In this document: piece by piece, positions 20,881-31,175 of the stretch
Numbering within the stretch: position 1 is the stretch's first letter
How the letters are laid out: each line of letters opens with the position of its first letter
DNA from: Bicyclus anynana
Lineage: Eukaryota > Arthropoda > Insecta > Lepidoptera > Nymphalidae
Length of the DNA: 64,000 nucleotides
Assembly: GCF_947172395.1 (NCBI RefSeq)
Contig: NC_069100.1
Location: 5,151,001 to 5,215,000 of the forward strand
Direction of reading: 5' to 3'
The notes under the pieces: generated by a model
What the model was told of the DNA's origin: nothing
Seen by the model: the letters and a program-made list of their open reading frames with translations, nothing else
Database searches by the model: none
Position numbers and translations under genes: made by a program

Positions 20881-21360
20881 AAATAATCAAATACCCTCAT
20901 AAATACATACCATCACTGTTATAACAACTTCATTACTTCTTCATTCAACTTCATACCTCCTTTTAATAATAACATAAATCATGAAAATCAATACCACCCG
21001 TACTCGAGAAACTCATAACATACTAACAACCCTTCGAGGATATCATACAGTAGGTAGATTACATTTCTCAGTTGATTTGATGTTTTTTTTAATAGGTTGT
21101 TAATAAAGACCAAATTAGTGAATAGGCTAACAAATATGTTGTTCACAGCTCAATCACATTAGTAATACTTCTACGGACGAGCGGTTTTTCAAAGAGAACA
21201 CTGTTAAAATGCTCTTGATACGAGTTCCATAATGAAACAGCACATTAACTTTAATTATGACTAACTCACCCGCGTGAGTACGGCTCATAGAAATATTAAT
21301 AACAAAGCCATGGAAATGGCGTACTCCATTTTTCTTTTTTAAAAGAATATTTGCTATATT
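20881..21360. other. No gene seen
   Basis: AT-rich, no recognised repeat. Confidence 0.5.
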
Positions 21361-21511
21361 TTTTTATAATATGACCAATATTCCCATTACCCTCTACAAC
21401 TAGTCGGGAAAGACTGTTCTAGGAGAGGGTACGACAATAGGCCAACGGGGCGGGGATCGAACCCCTTGGTGATGAGTCCGACCACTCTTACCGTTGAGCT
21501 ATTGAGGCCTA
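21361..21511 (-). mobile_element. SINE-D, near full length
   Basis: Minus strand: AGGCCTCAATAGCTCAACGG head, GGGGTTCGATCCCC B-box arm, body with CTAGAACAGTCTTTCCCGAC, ending GGGAATATTGGTCATATT plus an A-rich tail. This is the reference copy for the family here. Confidence 0.75.
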
Positions 21512-21594
21512 AATTATAAAGATAAAAATTATAGATAAATTATAGACATACTTGGATATACCGAGTACGAGTAATATCGAGTACGGAAAAAGCT

Positions 21595-21790
21595 ACGCAA
21601 ATACTTAAAATGTAGAGGTAAAGTTTGTGGTATTGTAGGGGGTTATCTCTGAATAATGAACCGATTTTGAAAATTATTTTACCACTCTAAATCTACGTTA
21701 TTTGTGAGTGACAAATACATATTTTATCACCGCATTTTCACAGGAACTATGCTAATAAAACTGCGGGGCTAATTTACAATATTAGTACTG
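21595..21790 (+). mobile_element. Helitron-like type 4 fragment
   Basis: GAGGTAAAGTTTGTGGTATT then GGTTATCTCTGAATAATGAA matches fragments at 39769 and 51209. Ends degraded. Confidence 0.45.
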
Positions 21791-21993
21791 CTATTAAGGT
21801 ATATTTAGGACAGGTTTTATAACCTTTTTATAACTGTTGGATAGTTTAAACGTTAGTTTTGTCACTTTTTTATTCTATGTCAAACGACAAAGACAAAACA
21901 TGTAAATACGCAATGAGAAACTTATCAGAAGGCAATGAAAGTGGCGCTTATATATTTTATTATTAAATTCGTTCTTGTTTAGTAACCTATATA

Positions 21994-22060
21994 CTAGCGG
22001 ACGCCTGCGGTTTTGTTAGCGTAATTCCATTTATCTCCCGTTAAGGTAAAAATTTCACGA
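21994..22060 (-). mobile_element. Helitron type H, terminal fragment
   Basis: CTAGCGGACGCCTGCGG after A21993; decays within about 60 bp. Confidence 0.5.
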
Positions 22061-22823
22061 CTAAAATTGAGGGTACGGACCCTTGAAACCTGCTACATTT
22101 CAATGCCAGCGGTATCTTCCTGTGATAGGACCTAAGGCTGTCAAATTTTCAACATTTTCAAAATAAGGCATGTGTGGCTATCCCAAGCTCTCGTTCTCTA
22201 TACAAATGCTAGCTAGTTTTTTTTTAAATTTGCAGTTGCATGTGTCATTTGCGAGGTGAGAAGTTCACTAATACTTGCCATTTCTAACTTGTTATTAATT
22301 CTATGGTATGGTTAATGTGCGCTGGGACTAAGCCGGAAAGGTCTAGATAAGGTCCTCTTTCCTTGATCCTTTGTACGCTGATAATGGTCCGCTCATAACC
22401 CCGTATTGATTTACGCTTCGAAACCTCCTTATAAGGTTCTGTTGTAATAAAAAGGGATTTCCTGTGTAAATGTAACAATCAAATATGTGGATGGATGGAG
22501 CTCACATCCACTATAAACTGTCACAGGGTTGGATTTGCAAGTGGCATGCAATATTTAAGACAAAACAAAAAAAGAATATCAAACAAAAATAATTAAATTA
22601 AATTAAAAAATTACAATCTATGCAGGTACTTATGTAATAAGAAGATAATAATTACAATGTCAAATAATAAACATAATTAATAAAAAATACCTAATACTAA
22701 AAATGTCACATACAATGTAATTTTTTAAAAAATTAAAATTTCATGGGTTAAATAGAATCCATAATAATAAGCCACTTTTTGAATTCAGGTTTAAATCTTT
22801 TATCCGTCAATACTTACTGTACA
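22061..22823. other. No gene seen
   Basis: Includes a very A/T-rich stretch 22560-22760. A 64-codon minus-strand frame near 22284-22478 shows no recognisable domain. Confidence 0.45.
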
Positions 22824-22920
22824 TTGTGATAGCCCAGTGGATATTATGATCTCTGCCTTCGATTTGGAAGGCGTAGGTTCGAATTCGGTCCGGGGCATGC
22901 ACCTCCAACTTTCCAGTTTG
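22824..22920 (+). mobile_element. SINE-F, head only
   Basis: Head with a 4-bp insertion in the A-box region (GATATTATGATCTC) and B box GGTTCGAATTC; truncated after CCTCCAACTTTCCAG. Confidence 0.75.
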
Positions 22921-23067
22921 GACTGATTTCTCATTGAGCATTTGTAAATTTGCAACGAAAAAAAGTGAATTTATTGGGTTATATTTCTAGTAAACATGCA
23001 TACGTGCATCAATTTTTTCTGGGAGTGAGGTTTATTGCCCAGTTATGGTTTAAAGTTGAAAAATCAA

Positions 23068-23190
23068 GAGTGTGGATTTTCATCCTCTTCCTAACAAGTT
23101 AGCCCGCTTCCATCTTAGATTGCATCATCACTTACCATCAGGTGAGATTGTAGTCAAGGGCTAACTTGTAACGAATAAAAAAAAAAAAAC
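23068..23190 (+). mobile_element. SINE-A, 3' fragment
   Basis: From GTGTGGATTTTCATCCTC to the A-run at 23190. Confidence 0.85.
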
Positions 23191-23435
23191 TTTTCCGAAG
23201 TTTACAAACATTACGTCTCTCATCGACGAGCCCATAAAACGAAGGAATAAGGTATTATCGCGTCGTAAAGCCTGAACTGAAGTGGGTACGGCTTTAAACT
23301 ACCAAATATAGAAACCTAGAGAAGGGACGTACAGATTAGTTAAGGATAGAGCTTGATGACGTAATAATTACAATCTAGTAGTAGTAAAGGACTCTATCTA
23401 ACATTTCATAATTTTAAATTTCGATAAGCAATTTA

Positions 23436-23545
23436 TGTATATACAAAATGCCAATAGACAAACATGAAAATTGGAATCCAGCTCGTCTGGGCAGCGTTCG
23501 ATGTATATACAAAATGCCAGCTCGACTGGGCAGCGTTTAGGAAAC
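23436..23545. repeat. Local duplication
   Basis: ATGTATATACAAAATGCCA and CCAGCTCGNCTGGGCAGCGTT each occur twice within 110 bp, an imperfect tandem duplication of about 60 bp. Confidence 0.7.
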
Positions 23546-23740
23546 TCCGCGACATCTTTACGTACAAAATTTCTCAATGACTGAAGATAAGTCTTCGAAC
23601 ACTGCGTGTTATCATGTTTTAAAGTCTTATTATAGTGTTAATGAGTATTTTAATGATAAAAAAGCTTGGTGTTAAACTGTATTATACGACTGTGTGCTTA
23701 GTTTTAAATAAGTTTGTAAAATGGTGATAAATAAAAAAAA

Positions 23741-23938
23741 AACCTTGGCTGAGTTTGTTGTGGGCTCTTCTTGGACCAAGGCGCGTTTGGAACCCTCGTA
23801 ACTTAAATTTTAAGTTTTTGAATAATTATTATCACCATTATTTTAAGTTTAATATTACCTGACGTTTCGAAAGAGCTTGTAAAGTAAGCCTATTTGAAAT
23901 AAATGCATTTTGACTTTGACTTTGACTTATGAATCTGA
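23741..23938 (+). mobile_element. LINE-R 3' end with TTTGAC tail
   Basis: CTTCTTGGACCAAGGCGCG, ACCTGACGTTTCGAAAG and AAATAAATGCATTTTGACT followed by repeated TTTGAC form the 3' UTR and tail of a LINE. Two minus-strand pieces lie at 25912 and 52932. Confidence 0.65.
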
Positions 23939-23989
23939 GAGCTGATCGCGAACTATGTACCTCATAAGTAGTTACAAAGAGACAAGCAG

Positions 23990-24300
23990 TGGAGCGGATA
24001 GATAGAACTATATGCTTGGAATTTTGGAAATTCTTTGCGCGATAGAATCAGAAATAAAGCGATCCGCAGAAAAAAAATCACTGATATAGGTGAGTGAGTC
24101 GTGAAGCGGGAAGGCACTTAGAAGAGCCGATGGACGTTAGGGTTCCAAGATGCTGGAATAGCGTCCCCGCATCGTAAAGCGCAATGTAGGTCGACCCCCC
24201 ACTAGGTTGATAGAGGACATCAAGTGGATTGCAGGGAGCCGCTGAATGCAGGCGGCTAGAGACCGTTGTGTTTGGAAGTTCATGCAAGAGGCCTATGTCA
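23990..24300 (+). pseudogene. LINE-L coding remnant
   Basis: GATAGAATCAGAAAT and GATCCGCAGAAA, then GAGTGAGTCGTGAAGC, CGATGGACGTTAGGGT and GATGCAGGCGGCTAGAG follow LINE-L order up to GAGGCCTATGTC. Frameshifts and stops break the frame. The last 9 bases are the seed of the adjoining minisatellite. Confidence 0.65.
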
Positions 24301-24487
24301 GAGTAAAAAGAAATGCCTATGACAGAGTAAAAATAAATGCCTATGTCAGAGTAAGAAGAAATGCTTGTCATTGTAAAAATGAATGCCTATGTCAGAGTAA
24401 GAAGAAATGCTTGTCAGTGTAAAAATGAATGCCTATGTCAGAGTAAATGGAAATGCCTATAACAGAGTAAGAAGTGCCTATATCGAA
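24290..24487 (+). repeat. Minisatellite grown from a LINE-L end
   Basis: About eight units of 22-25 bp on GCCTATGTCAGAGTAARAAG, some joined into 46-bp dimers with a TTGTCAGTGTAAAAATGAAT half. GCCTATGTC is LINE-L sequence just before its QWTSIG end, so the array replaced the LINE terminus. Confidence 0.8.
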
Positions 24488-24554
24488 TAGACGTTCCACG
24501 GCTGTTAATGAATGACAATAGTTACTTATTATTTTTTCTCTCATTTATTTATTT

Positions 24555-24797
24555 ATTTTTTTAATTTTTAACTATTTTACATAATACAATACAATACAAA
24601 CATTATAAAAAAATTATATATAAAAAATTAACCCTCGAGCTGCGGGATATGAGTGCATAAGCAACCGGTGGTTAGGGCTCCAGAGTGAGGAACCTCTTCA
24701 CAATACGCGCCGTCTCAAGAATCACTGCCTTCTCTATCCGACTTTTGATCCAACAGTTAAGCGAAAGCTTCTTATGGTATTCGTTTAGCAGTTGGGC
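24555..24797 (-). pseudogene. LINE reverse transcriptase C-terminus, unclassified
   Basis: Minus-strand frame 24797 to the stop at 24672 reads AQLLNEYHKKLSLNCWIKSR, then IEKAVILETARIVKRFLTLE before a final P and stop. The basic helix with ETARIV and a short tail is typical of LINE ORF2 ends (Jockey- or R1-like is my guess). The 3' UTR and a repetitive ATACAATACAAT-type tail follow to about 24555. The upstream ORF is not visible. Confidence 0.55.
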
Positions 24798-24839
24798 AAA
24801 CAAAATACACAACTACATCTCCAAAGTAACAGTAAATAA

Positions 24840-25344
24840 ACAAGGCGAATAAATTACTCTGGGATTAATCTACACTGTCCGATAAGTGTACGGAACCTCC
24901 TTACGGGTAATTTAACACGTAGAATGCGGGCATTTATTCCGAAACCCACCCAGCGCCTCGGTAATGAGGTCGAAGTTTTCATTAGCGCGTATGGGAAGAA
25001 AATTAATACCACTTACTGGGAACGTATGACGTAGGTGATGTTGTAAAGTTTGTAGGTTAAGGTTATTTCACACCGTTTAGTCTAGAATACGAATAGATAG
25101 TGTTTGGCTCGATCGGTCTGGTCTTGGATCTTTTTTTTTTAATTTCAATCAATCAATTCAGTGCTGCATACTTTTTTATTGAAAGTATGCGGCAAAATAC
25201 TGAGTTGGGGCCTTTTTCTAGGTTATGCCACATATTAGAGGGAATTCTTTAGTGCTTCACTGTTTGAGTGGACTGTTAAGCCATAATATAAAATAGATTT
25301 AATGTGATATGTGGCATAAAAATAAAGATCTTTTCTTTCTTTCA
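24840..25344. other. No gene seen
   Basis: AT-rich; GAAAGTATGCGGC near 25180 and GTATGC words give weak inverted repeats. Confidence 0.45.
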
Positions 25345-25485
25345 ATCAACAAACCCATATTCGCCTCACTACAGAGCTTAAGTCTCCTCTCACAATGAGA
25401 GGGGTTAGGCCAATAGTCCACCACGCTGGCCCAATGCAGATTGGTAGACTTCACACAGGTTTCCTCACGATGTTTTCCCTCCCGA
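25345..25485 (-). mobile_element. SINE-F, 3' half
   Basis: From the AACCCATATTCG side to TTTCCTCACGATGTTTTCC; the tRNA-like head is absent. Confidence 0.8.
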
Positions 25486-25547
25486 TGTTTTTGTTCTTTT
25501 TTTTAGTTTATTCTATGACAAGTTAGCCTAGGTCGCTAACTATGGGT

Positions 25548-25823
25548 CTATTATGAAGGCTCAAAGTCACATAGTGGGCGATGGAACGAGCTATGCTCGG
25601 AGTATATCTGCGTGACCGAATCAGAAATCAAAAGAACTGACATCAACGAGTCTCTGAAGTGGACGGGGCACATAGTTCGAAGAACCGGTGGAAGTTTGGG
25701 GTCTAAGGTGCTGAAGTGGCGACCCCGTTCTGGAAAGTTCAGTGTTGGTCGACCCCGCACTAGGTGGACTGACGAAATCGTCGTCGTCAGTGGACGTCCA
25801 TCGGCTGATATGATGATGATTGT
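25548..25823 (+). pseudogene. LINE-L coding remnant with internal deletion
   Basis: The 25612-25857 frame encodes GSKVLKWRPRSGKFSVGRPR and TRWTDEI, then skips to the SGRPSAD region and the ATGATG tail, losing the RWMQAA segment. Upstream, CGATGGAACGAGCTATGCTC belongs to the same LINE. Confidence 0.75.
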
Positions 25824-25896
25824 TGCACCCACTCCTAACACAGTCTTTTCCGACTAGTTGGAGAGGAAGGGGAATATTAGTCATATTAAAAAAAAA
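25824..25896 (+). mobile_element. SINE-D, 3' part
   Basis: CACCCACTCCTAACACAGTC, CCGACTAGTTGGAGAGG, GGAATATTAGTCATATT and an A-run, directly after the LINE-L tail. Confidence 0.65.
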
Positions 25897-25911
25897 GTTA
25901 CGGCAAATATT

Positions 25912-25988
25912 CTTTTTTTTTTAAGTTACGAGAGTTCCAAACTGCCTTGGTCCAAGAAGAGAGATAATAAACTTAGATAGGGTTTATT
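25912..25988 (-). mobile_element. LINE-R fragment
   Basis: Inverse of the CTTCTTGGACCAAGG / GAACTCTCGTAACTTAA segment seen at 23760-23815. Confidence 0.6.
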
Positions 25989-26119
25989 TTTTTGGTTATC
26001 ACGAAATAGTAGCCCTGTACTATTTCGTATTTCTGACATTAAGACTGATGACTAAAATTTTAACACTGTTAACTAAAAATAAATGTTCAATAAAATTAAG
26101 TAATATTATTGGATAGAAG

Positions 26120-26385
26120 CAGGCGTTACTTTGCGGACGTTCATCATGAATATATAATAATTTTTTTATTTTGCTATCATCCGCGAAAAGCCGACGAACC
26201 CATGCGCCAACGTCACGCAGGTACGACAAAATACTCTCTACGTACGTTTCACCCCGAAACCGGAGCTTTCTCAGGAGATGTTGACTTTACAACGTGCAAT
26301 GGCAAAGTGCAAGACTTTGGGTTGTCGCATGGGTTCGTCGGGTTTTCGCGGATAATAGCAAAATAAATAAATTATTATATATTTT
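26120..26385. mobile_element. Foldback element, family M, copy 2
   Basis: The left terminus CAGGCGTTACTTTGCGGAC is intact, followed by GAATATATAATAATTT, the CCGCGAAAAGCCGACGAACC arm and CAGGTACGACAAAATACTCT. The right arm is the inverse, ending TAAATAAATTATTATATATT; the right outermost 40 bp are missing. Non-coding. Confidence 0.75.
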
Positions 26386-26751
26386 ATTAATATTATGTGG
26401 AGTGACTTAACCTGGTCAGACCAGCAGGTAGGTGATATATTATGTTGCCTTTGTAGCTAAAACACGATTACAAATATAAATTCAAGTTCGCTAGAATTTT
26501 TGGTCTAATGATAAAAAAACACTTTTTAATCACTCTATAAAAGTGAAAACGTTAATTGCTGTCTGTACTTCACAATAAACTCGTGTTGACAATTCAACTC
26601 TTCAAACGTCTGTTCAATTAACCAACGAAGCGCTTAAGTGCACTAAAAGGCCGATGTTCTACGGAACTATGTTGCCGAGGCCACAGAGACGTAGCGCAAT
26701 CTTGCGGTAAACACTAATGTTTTCGATTTATCTGTGGGCTACTCTTGCACA
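26386..26751. other. No gene; contains repeat V copy 1
   Basis: 26585-26655 (GTTGACAATTCAACTCTTCA to CACTAAAAGGC) matches 30793-30860. The rest is unremarkable. Confidence 0.5.
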
Positions 26752-27290
26752 TGTCATATTATATTATTTATATTTTATTAGCGTTCATCACATTCCATAA
26801 ACATATAATTATTTTGTATATAATAAATTCGTCCTTATTAAAATGTATAAATTAACTTTCAAATATGTATTGTATTTCATTTATATTGCATTTCATGTTA
26901 ATAGTTTACTTACATTATATAATATTTAATTTATAACTTTATTATATAATATTTAAAATATTAGCGCGCGGCATTAGTGTGCGTAATTTGTATGAGGCGA
27001 CACACACTCGCGCAAGCCTCTAGCGGTACGCGCGGCCGATCGCTCGCCGCCCGGCTCGCACTCCGCACGAGTACCTACTCTCTGCTGCAGTCGGCGACAA
27101 TTTAACCGCGAACGTATTTAGCTATTATATACTGTATGTTTAACTAGCCGTATAAAACTATCGTCTTTCGTTTTTGTGAACTCTTGTGTTTGTGAACGCT
27201 TATATAACTGTGCCTGTGCAATAAACTCTTTTATCGTGCCTATAACTATCATTTCTCGCTCCTTCTTAACTTCTACTGGACTTTCTCTTC
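26752..27290 (+). promoter_or_regulatory. CpG-rich promoter-like block, possible solo LTR
   Basis: A strongly AT-rich half is followed by a CpG-rich 140 bp (26965-27110, e.g. GCGCGGCCGATCGCTCGCCG), a TATAAAA at about 27149, then AATAAA near 27218 about 70 bp later. This order fits the U3-R-U5 of a solo LTR (possible TGTC start at 26752), but no terminal duplication or partner LTR was found. A host promoter is the alternative; no exon follows within reach. Confidence 0.35.
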
Positions 27291-27573
27291 AACCTATATA
27301 ATAGGGAAACCCATCTTCCCTATATAACTATTGAAAGCGAGTTAATTAGTTTAAGGTTTTGCAATCCATAGTAATATAAAGAGTCTCATGATCTACCAAC
27401 TGAATTATGGTTCATTTACGAGCTGCAACTGCTATCGACGACTGCAGTGACGGCGTTTAGGCGGCAGTAGATAGATAGCCGATGACGTAACGTCGGCTCA
27501 TCATTTTAACTAAAGCGGCGCTAATAGCTCAGTTAAACTCTCGCCTTGTAGCTTTTCTTTTACTGCTGCACTA

Positions 27574-27602
27574 AGGGATAGCGTAGCTTTCAGGCTATCC
27601 CT
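27574..27602. repeat. 9-bp perfect stem hairpin
   Basis: AGGGATAGC and GCTATCCCT with an 11-base loop. Confidence 0.8.
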
Positions 27603-27623
27603 GAGTGTTATATGCTATCTTTA

Positions 27624-27965
27624 TCTATACTTATAATAAATCTGTAGAGAGGTCAATTCTGTACATGAAATATATTTCCAAAATAACTATCAGGGGGTAA
27701 ATTTTTGTTTGTCTGTCTGAATGTTCGTTATAGAAACAAAAACTAGTCGACGGATTTTTACGAAACTTGGTACAATTATTTTTCATACTCCTGAGCAGGT
27801 TATAGTATACTTTTACGTTACGTTACAATCAATAGGAGCAGAATGGTGAAAGGATAATGAAAGGATTAGGAAAACGGGAGAAGTTACTCCATTTGTACAG
27901 CGATACTACTGTAAGGGCTGGATACAAGAGGTCTAAGGGCGGACGAAGTCGCGGGCGCCCGCTAG
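27624..27965 (+). mobile_element. Helitron type 3, complete
   Basis: TCTATACTTATAATAAATCT after A27623 to CGGGCGCCCGCTAG before T27966. The interior (ACGGATTTTTACGAAACTTG; GTAAGGGCTGGATAC) matches the copy at 50515. GCGGACG...CGCCCGC forms the terminal hairpin. Confidence 0.87.
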
Positions 27966-27980
27966 TATTCAATATATGAA

Positions 27981-28162
27981 CACTTAGGGTACCAAGGTAC
28001 TTGAATGGCGACCGCGCAAGAGACCCTCTTGATGACTGAAAACATCAAGCTAATTGCGCGGATTCGCTGGATGCAGGCGGCTCAGGATCTTGATGTTTGA
28101 AAATTCCTGCAGTGGACGTCCATCGGCTGATAAGATGATGATGATGATGATGATGATGATGT
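27981..28162 (+). pseudogene. LINE-L coding remnant
   Basis: GGTACTTGAATGGCGACCGC, CGCTGGATGCAGGCGGCTCA, GCAGTGGACGTCCATCGGCT and a long ATGATG tail. Internal deletions remove the GRPPTR region. Confidence 0.7.
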
Positions 28163-28506
28163 TGCTGAACATTATAAATGAGAGTGTAAATTTGAATTTT
28201 CAATATTTACACTTAATGTTTGAACTTCCAGATTTCCGCGAATAGTGCAAACGCGAATAAAGGAAGCGTGAATAAGGAACTTGCACTACTGTTGCGGTAG
28301 GGAGGTCGTTTAAATTCCATTTTCGAATATCCACAAGCACAAAGGCCGAAGCCGCGCGATCTGTTACTGCTCGGGACCTGAGCAAACATATTCCCGGCAC
28401 GTGGCGTTGCCCTCTGCGATAGATTTATTAAGCTGCTGCTACGTGCTTACGGCTCTGCTGATGCATGTATATATTAGACGGCGATATGAATATGGATATA
28501 TTTATA
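28163..28506. other. No gene seen
   Basis: No recognised element. Confidence 0.5.
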
Positions 28507-28563
28507 TCTATACTTATATTATAAAGAGGTAGGTACTTAAAGCTTGTGGCGTTGTATGGGGTA
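28507..28563 (+). mobile_element. Helitron type 4, 5' end
   Basis: TCTATACTTATATTATAAAG then GAGGTAGGTACTT; cut off by the tail of the SINE-F that follows. Confidence 0.5.
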
Positions 28564-28780
28564 CATCATCATCATCATCATTTTCAACCCATATTCGGTT
28601 CATTGCTGAATGTGAATGAATTCTCCTCCCAGAATGAGAGGGGTTAGGCTAATAGTCCACCACGCTGGCCCAATGCGGATTGGCAGACTTCACATACTCA
28701 GAGAATTAAGAATATTCTCTGGTATGCAGGTTTCCTCACGATGTTTTCCTTCACCGTTTGAGACACGTGATATTGAATTT
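28564..28780 (-). mobile_element. SINE-F, 3' two-thirds
   Basis: ATC tail at 28564, body to GAGACACGTGATATTGAA; head absent. Confidence 0.85.
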
Positions 28781-28872
28781 CTTTCAGCCGAAGCGGGTTG
28801 CTAGTTATAATATATAATACAAAAAGATTCATATTCATATTTAATTCAATTCATTCATTCATTCTCGGCGCC

Positions 28873-29091
28873 CAATATGAATTCGTCCCGTTTGGCGTCG
28901 AGACACTAGGCCGGTGGGGTAGGAGCGCCCAGACTCTCCACAAGAAGATCAGTAAACCCCTCAGAGAGGCAACAGGCGACCCTCGGGCGGGCAGCTTTCT
29001 CGCGCAAAGAATTTCAATCGCAATTCAGCGCGGGAATGCTGCCTGCGTGATGGGCACCCTACCAAGGGCGGCAAATTTTGATAAATATTTT
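28873..29091 (+). pseudogene. Retrotransposon ORF C-terminus (TGDPRAGSFLAQR)
   Basis: In-frame piece of a longer protein, with VPFGVETLGRWG, ATGDPRAGSFLAQR and ISIAIQRGNAACVMGTLP. I recognise this as the end of a non-LTR reverse transcriptase polyprotein found in many animals; the clade is uncertain. The stop is followed by an AT-rich 3' region. No upstream domains, so a 5'-truncated insertion. The ATG at 28798 lies in flanking sequence and is not its true start. Confidence 0.6.
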
Positions 29092-29488
29092 TAGGTATTA
29101 GTTTTAATTTTAATTTTGTAGTTGTAGTTGTATTGATATTTCCTTATATTTTATTTTTATAATAAGTTTAGCCTATTTAAATATTATCTTCATTAATAAA
29201 ATTTGACCAATAAATTCATTAATTCACTTAGCATTCTCAGAATGAATGCTCAGAATCACCACTCAGAATGAACGCAGTAAGCAAATTAGAATTTAAAGCG
29301 TGCAGAGAATTCCAATCAAAGCGTTATTCGATTAAGCACTCAGAAATGCACTCCGCACTAAACGGACTCCGCTAATTCCTCTGAACGGATCGCCAATAAA
29401 ATAATCATGTGCAATGGATTGTGTGGTGGACTATTTTGGTCACGCTAAATGCTTCATGTTTATTCGATCAAAATATTTGGTGCCATTT
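29092..29488. other. No gene seen
   Basis: AT-rich 3' region of the preceding element, then CTCAGAATGA words repeated near 29230-29270. Confidence 0.45.
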
Positions 29489-29499
29489 GATGCTATTAG

Positions 29500-30206
29500 C
29501 GATGGAACGCGCTATGTTAGGAGTATATCTGCGTGATCGAATCAGAAATGAGGAGATCCGCAGAAGAGCCAAACTTACCGACATAGATCAACGAGTTGCA
29601 TTGTGCGGGGCACATAGTTCGAAGAGGCACATAGTTTGACGGCCTCAGTGGCGCAGTGGTATGCGCGGTGGATTTACATGACGGAGGTCCTGGGTTCGAT
29701 CCCCGGCTGGGCAGATTGAGATTGTCTTAATTTGGGCCAGGTCTGGCTGGTGGGAGGCTTTGGCCGTGGCTAGTTACCACCCTACCGACAAAGACGTACC
29801 GCCAAGCGATTTAGCGTTCCGGTACGATGTCGTGTAGAAACTGCAAAGGGTGTGGATTTTCATCCGGAAAAGTCGGAAGTTCGGAAGTTAGTCCGCTTCC
29901 ATCTTAGAAAGCATCATCACTTACCATCAAGTGAGATTGTTGTCAAGGGCTAACTTGTAAAGAATAAAAAAAAAGCCGATGTACGTTGGGGTCCCAAAGT
30001 GCTGGAATGATGATCCCGCACTAATAAGCGCAGTGTTGGTCGACCTCCCACCAGGTGGACTGACAACATCAAGTGAGTCAAAGGGATTCGCTGGATGCAG
30101 GCGGTGTCGTGATGTTTGGAAGTTCCTACAAAAGGCCTATATCCTGCAGTGGACGTCCATCGGCTGATACGATGAATATGATGATGATGATGAAGATGAT
30201 GATGAT
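29500..30206 (+). pseudogene. LINE-L 3' end interrupted by SINE-A, with target duplication
   Basis: 5'-truncated LINE-L in two blocks (29500-29637 and 29975-30206). Block 1 encodes MERAMLGVYLRDRIRNEEIR; block 2 has GGATTCGCTGGATGCAGGCG and GCAGTGGACGTCCATCGGCT with an ATGATG tail. GATGCTATTAG at 29489-29499 and 30207-30217 flanks the insertion. The SINE lies where GAAGAG would join GCCGATG. Confidence 0.8.
29638..29974 (+). mobile_element. SINE-A nested in LINE-L
   Basis: Full-length head-to-tail copy (B box GGGTTCGATCC). Its own duplication is unclear: GCACATAGTT occurs twice immediately upstream, partly from the LINE itself. Confidence 0.88.
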
Positions 30207-30217
30207 GATGCTATTAG

Positions 30218-30706
30218 GAATGTAATATAATAATTCGGCAATAAAATAGCGCAAGTATAGAATTTCCTATGAATGTGAAATTAATGTAAGTAACTGAGGA
30301 ATTAGTTTGTTCGCACAAGCTAATTCCTAGAGTTAGTCACGCTAAATGGTTCATGTCGATCAAAATCAATCAAATAAATTGAAATCGAAAATTAAATAGT
30401 ATTGTGATATTCATTTAAAAGTTATTAATCTTTGACTATTAATTTTGTTTAAATTAAATTCATAATACAAAGTACATGTGCACATAAATAAATAATTGCA
30501 ATTCTTTTTCTATTAATTCAAATTTCCCTTCTGACTCCTAAAAAAAATAATTAATAATTAAGTTACATATTATTTAGTTTCACTTCAGCACTGCACTGAT
30601 GTTTTCGTGTGTGAGTCAAATAACCACTTTTTCTTATTTTCTTTCTAAATTAAATTCCATTAAATAACGTAATAATGAAGTACAATGAAACAGTTTACAC
30701 CGATTG
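30218..30706. other. No gene seen
   Basis: AT-rich. Confidence 0.5.
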
Positions 30707-30860
30707 TCTAGCAAGCAAAGTCGCGGGCGTCCACGAGTTGATGTAATAGTTCTATACATCAATTGCCAACCGTATTCCAGTAATTCATTCACGTTGACAA
30801 TTTCGCTCTTCACACAACTGTTCAATTAACCAACAAATCACTTAAGTGCACTAAAATGGC
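30707..30860. repeat. Helitron end trace and repeat V copy 2
   Basis: 30717-30740 (AAGTCGCGGGCGTCCACGAG) is a mutated type H end. 30793-30860 (GTTGACAATTTCGCTCTTCA to CACTTAAGTGCACTAAAATG) matches 26585-26655. Confidence 0.5.
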
Positions 30861-31175
30861 ATCGGAATCCCGCACTGCGAATTCATTGGTAATAAATAAC
30901 ATGGCTCTATTTGTATGAAATATCATTTCGGTTGCGATAGGGAAATTGCTTTTCCCCATTTATATAAATGAAACACATTTGAGTATAATTTCAATTTGTA
31001 TCAACGTAAAAGATCATTTCAAGTGCTTTGTAGGATTAAAACGTGTTTCATTAAAGAACCTATAATTTTTATGTTCCATTAGGTATTTATGCCCATAATC
31101 ATGAAATGAGCATCGACTTCCAAATGACATTGACACTCGCAACACATATTATGTTTACAGTACTAGAAATGATCG
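30861..31175. other. No gene seen
   Basis: AT-rich. Confidence 0.5.

Noticed and set aside
27520..27560. tRNA-like GCTAATAGCTCAGTTAAACTC
   Set aside because: Resembles a tRNA 5' half but no B box or 3' half follows.
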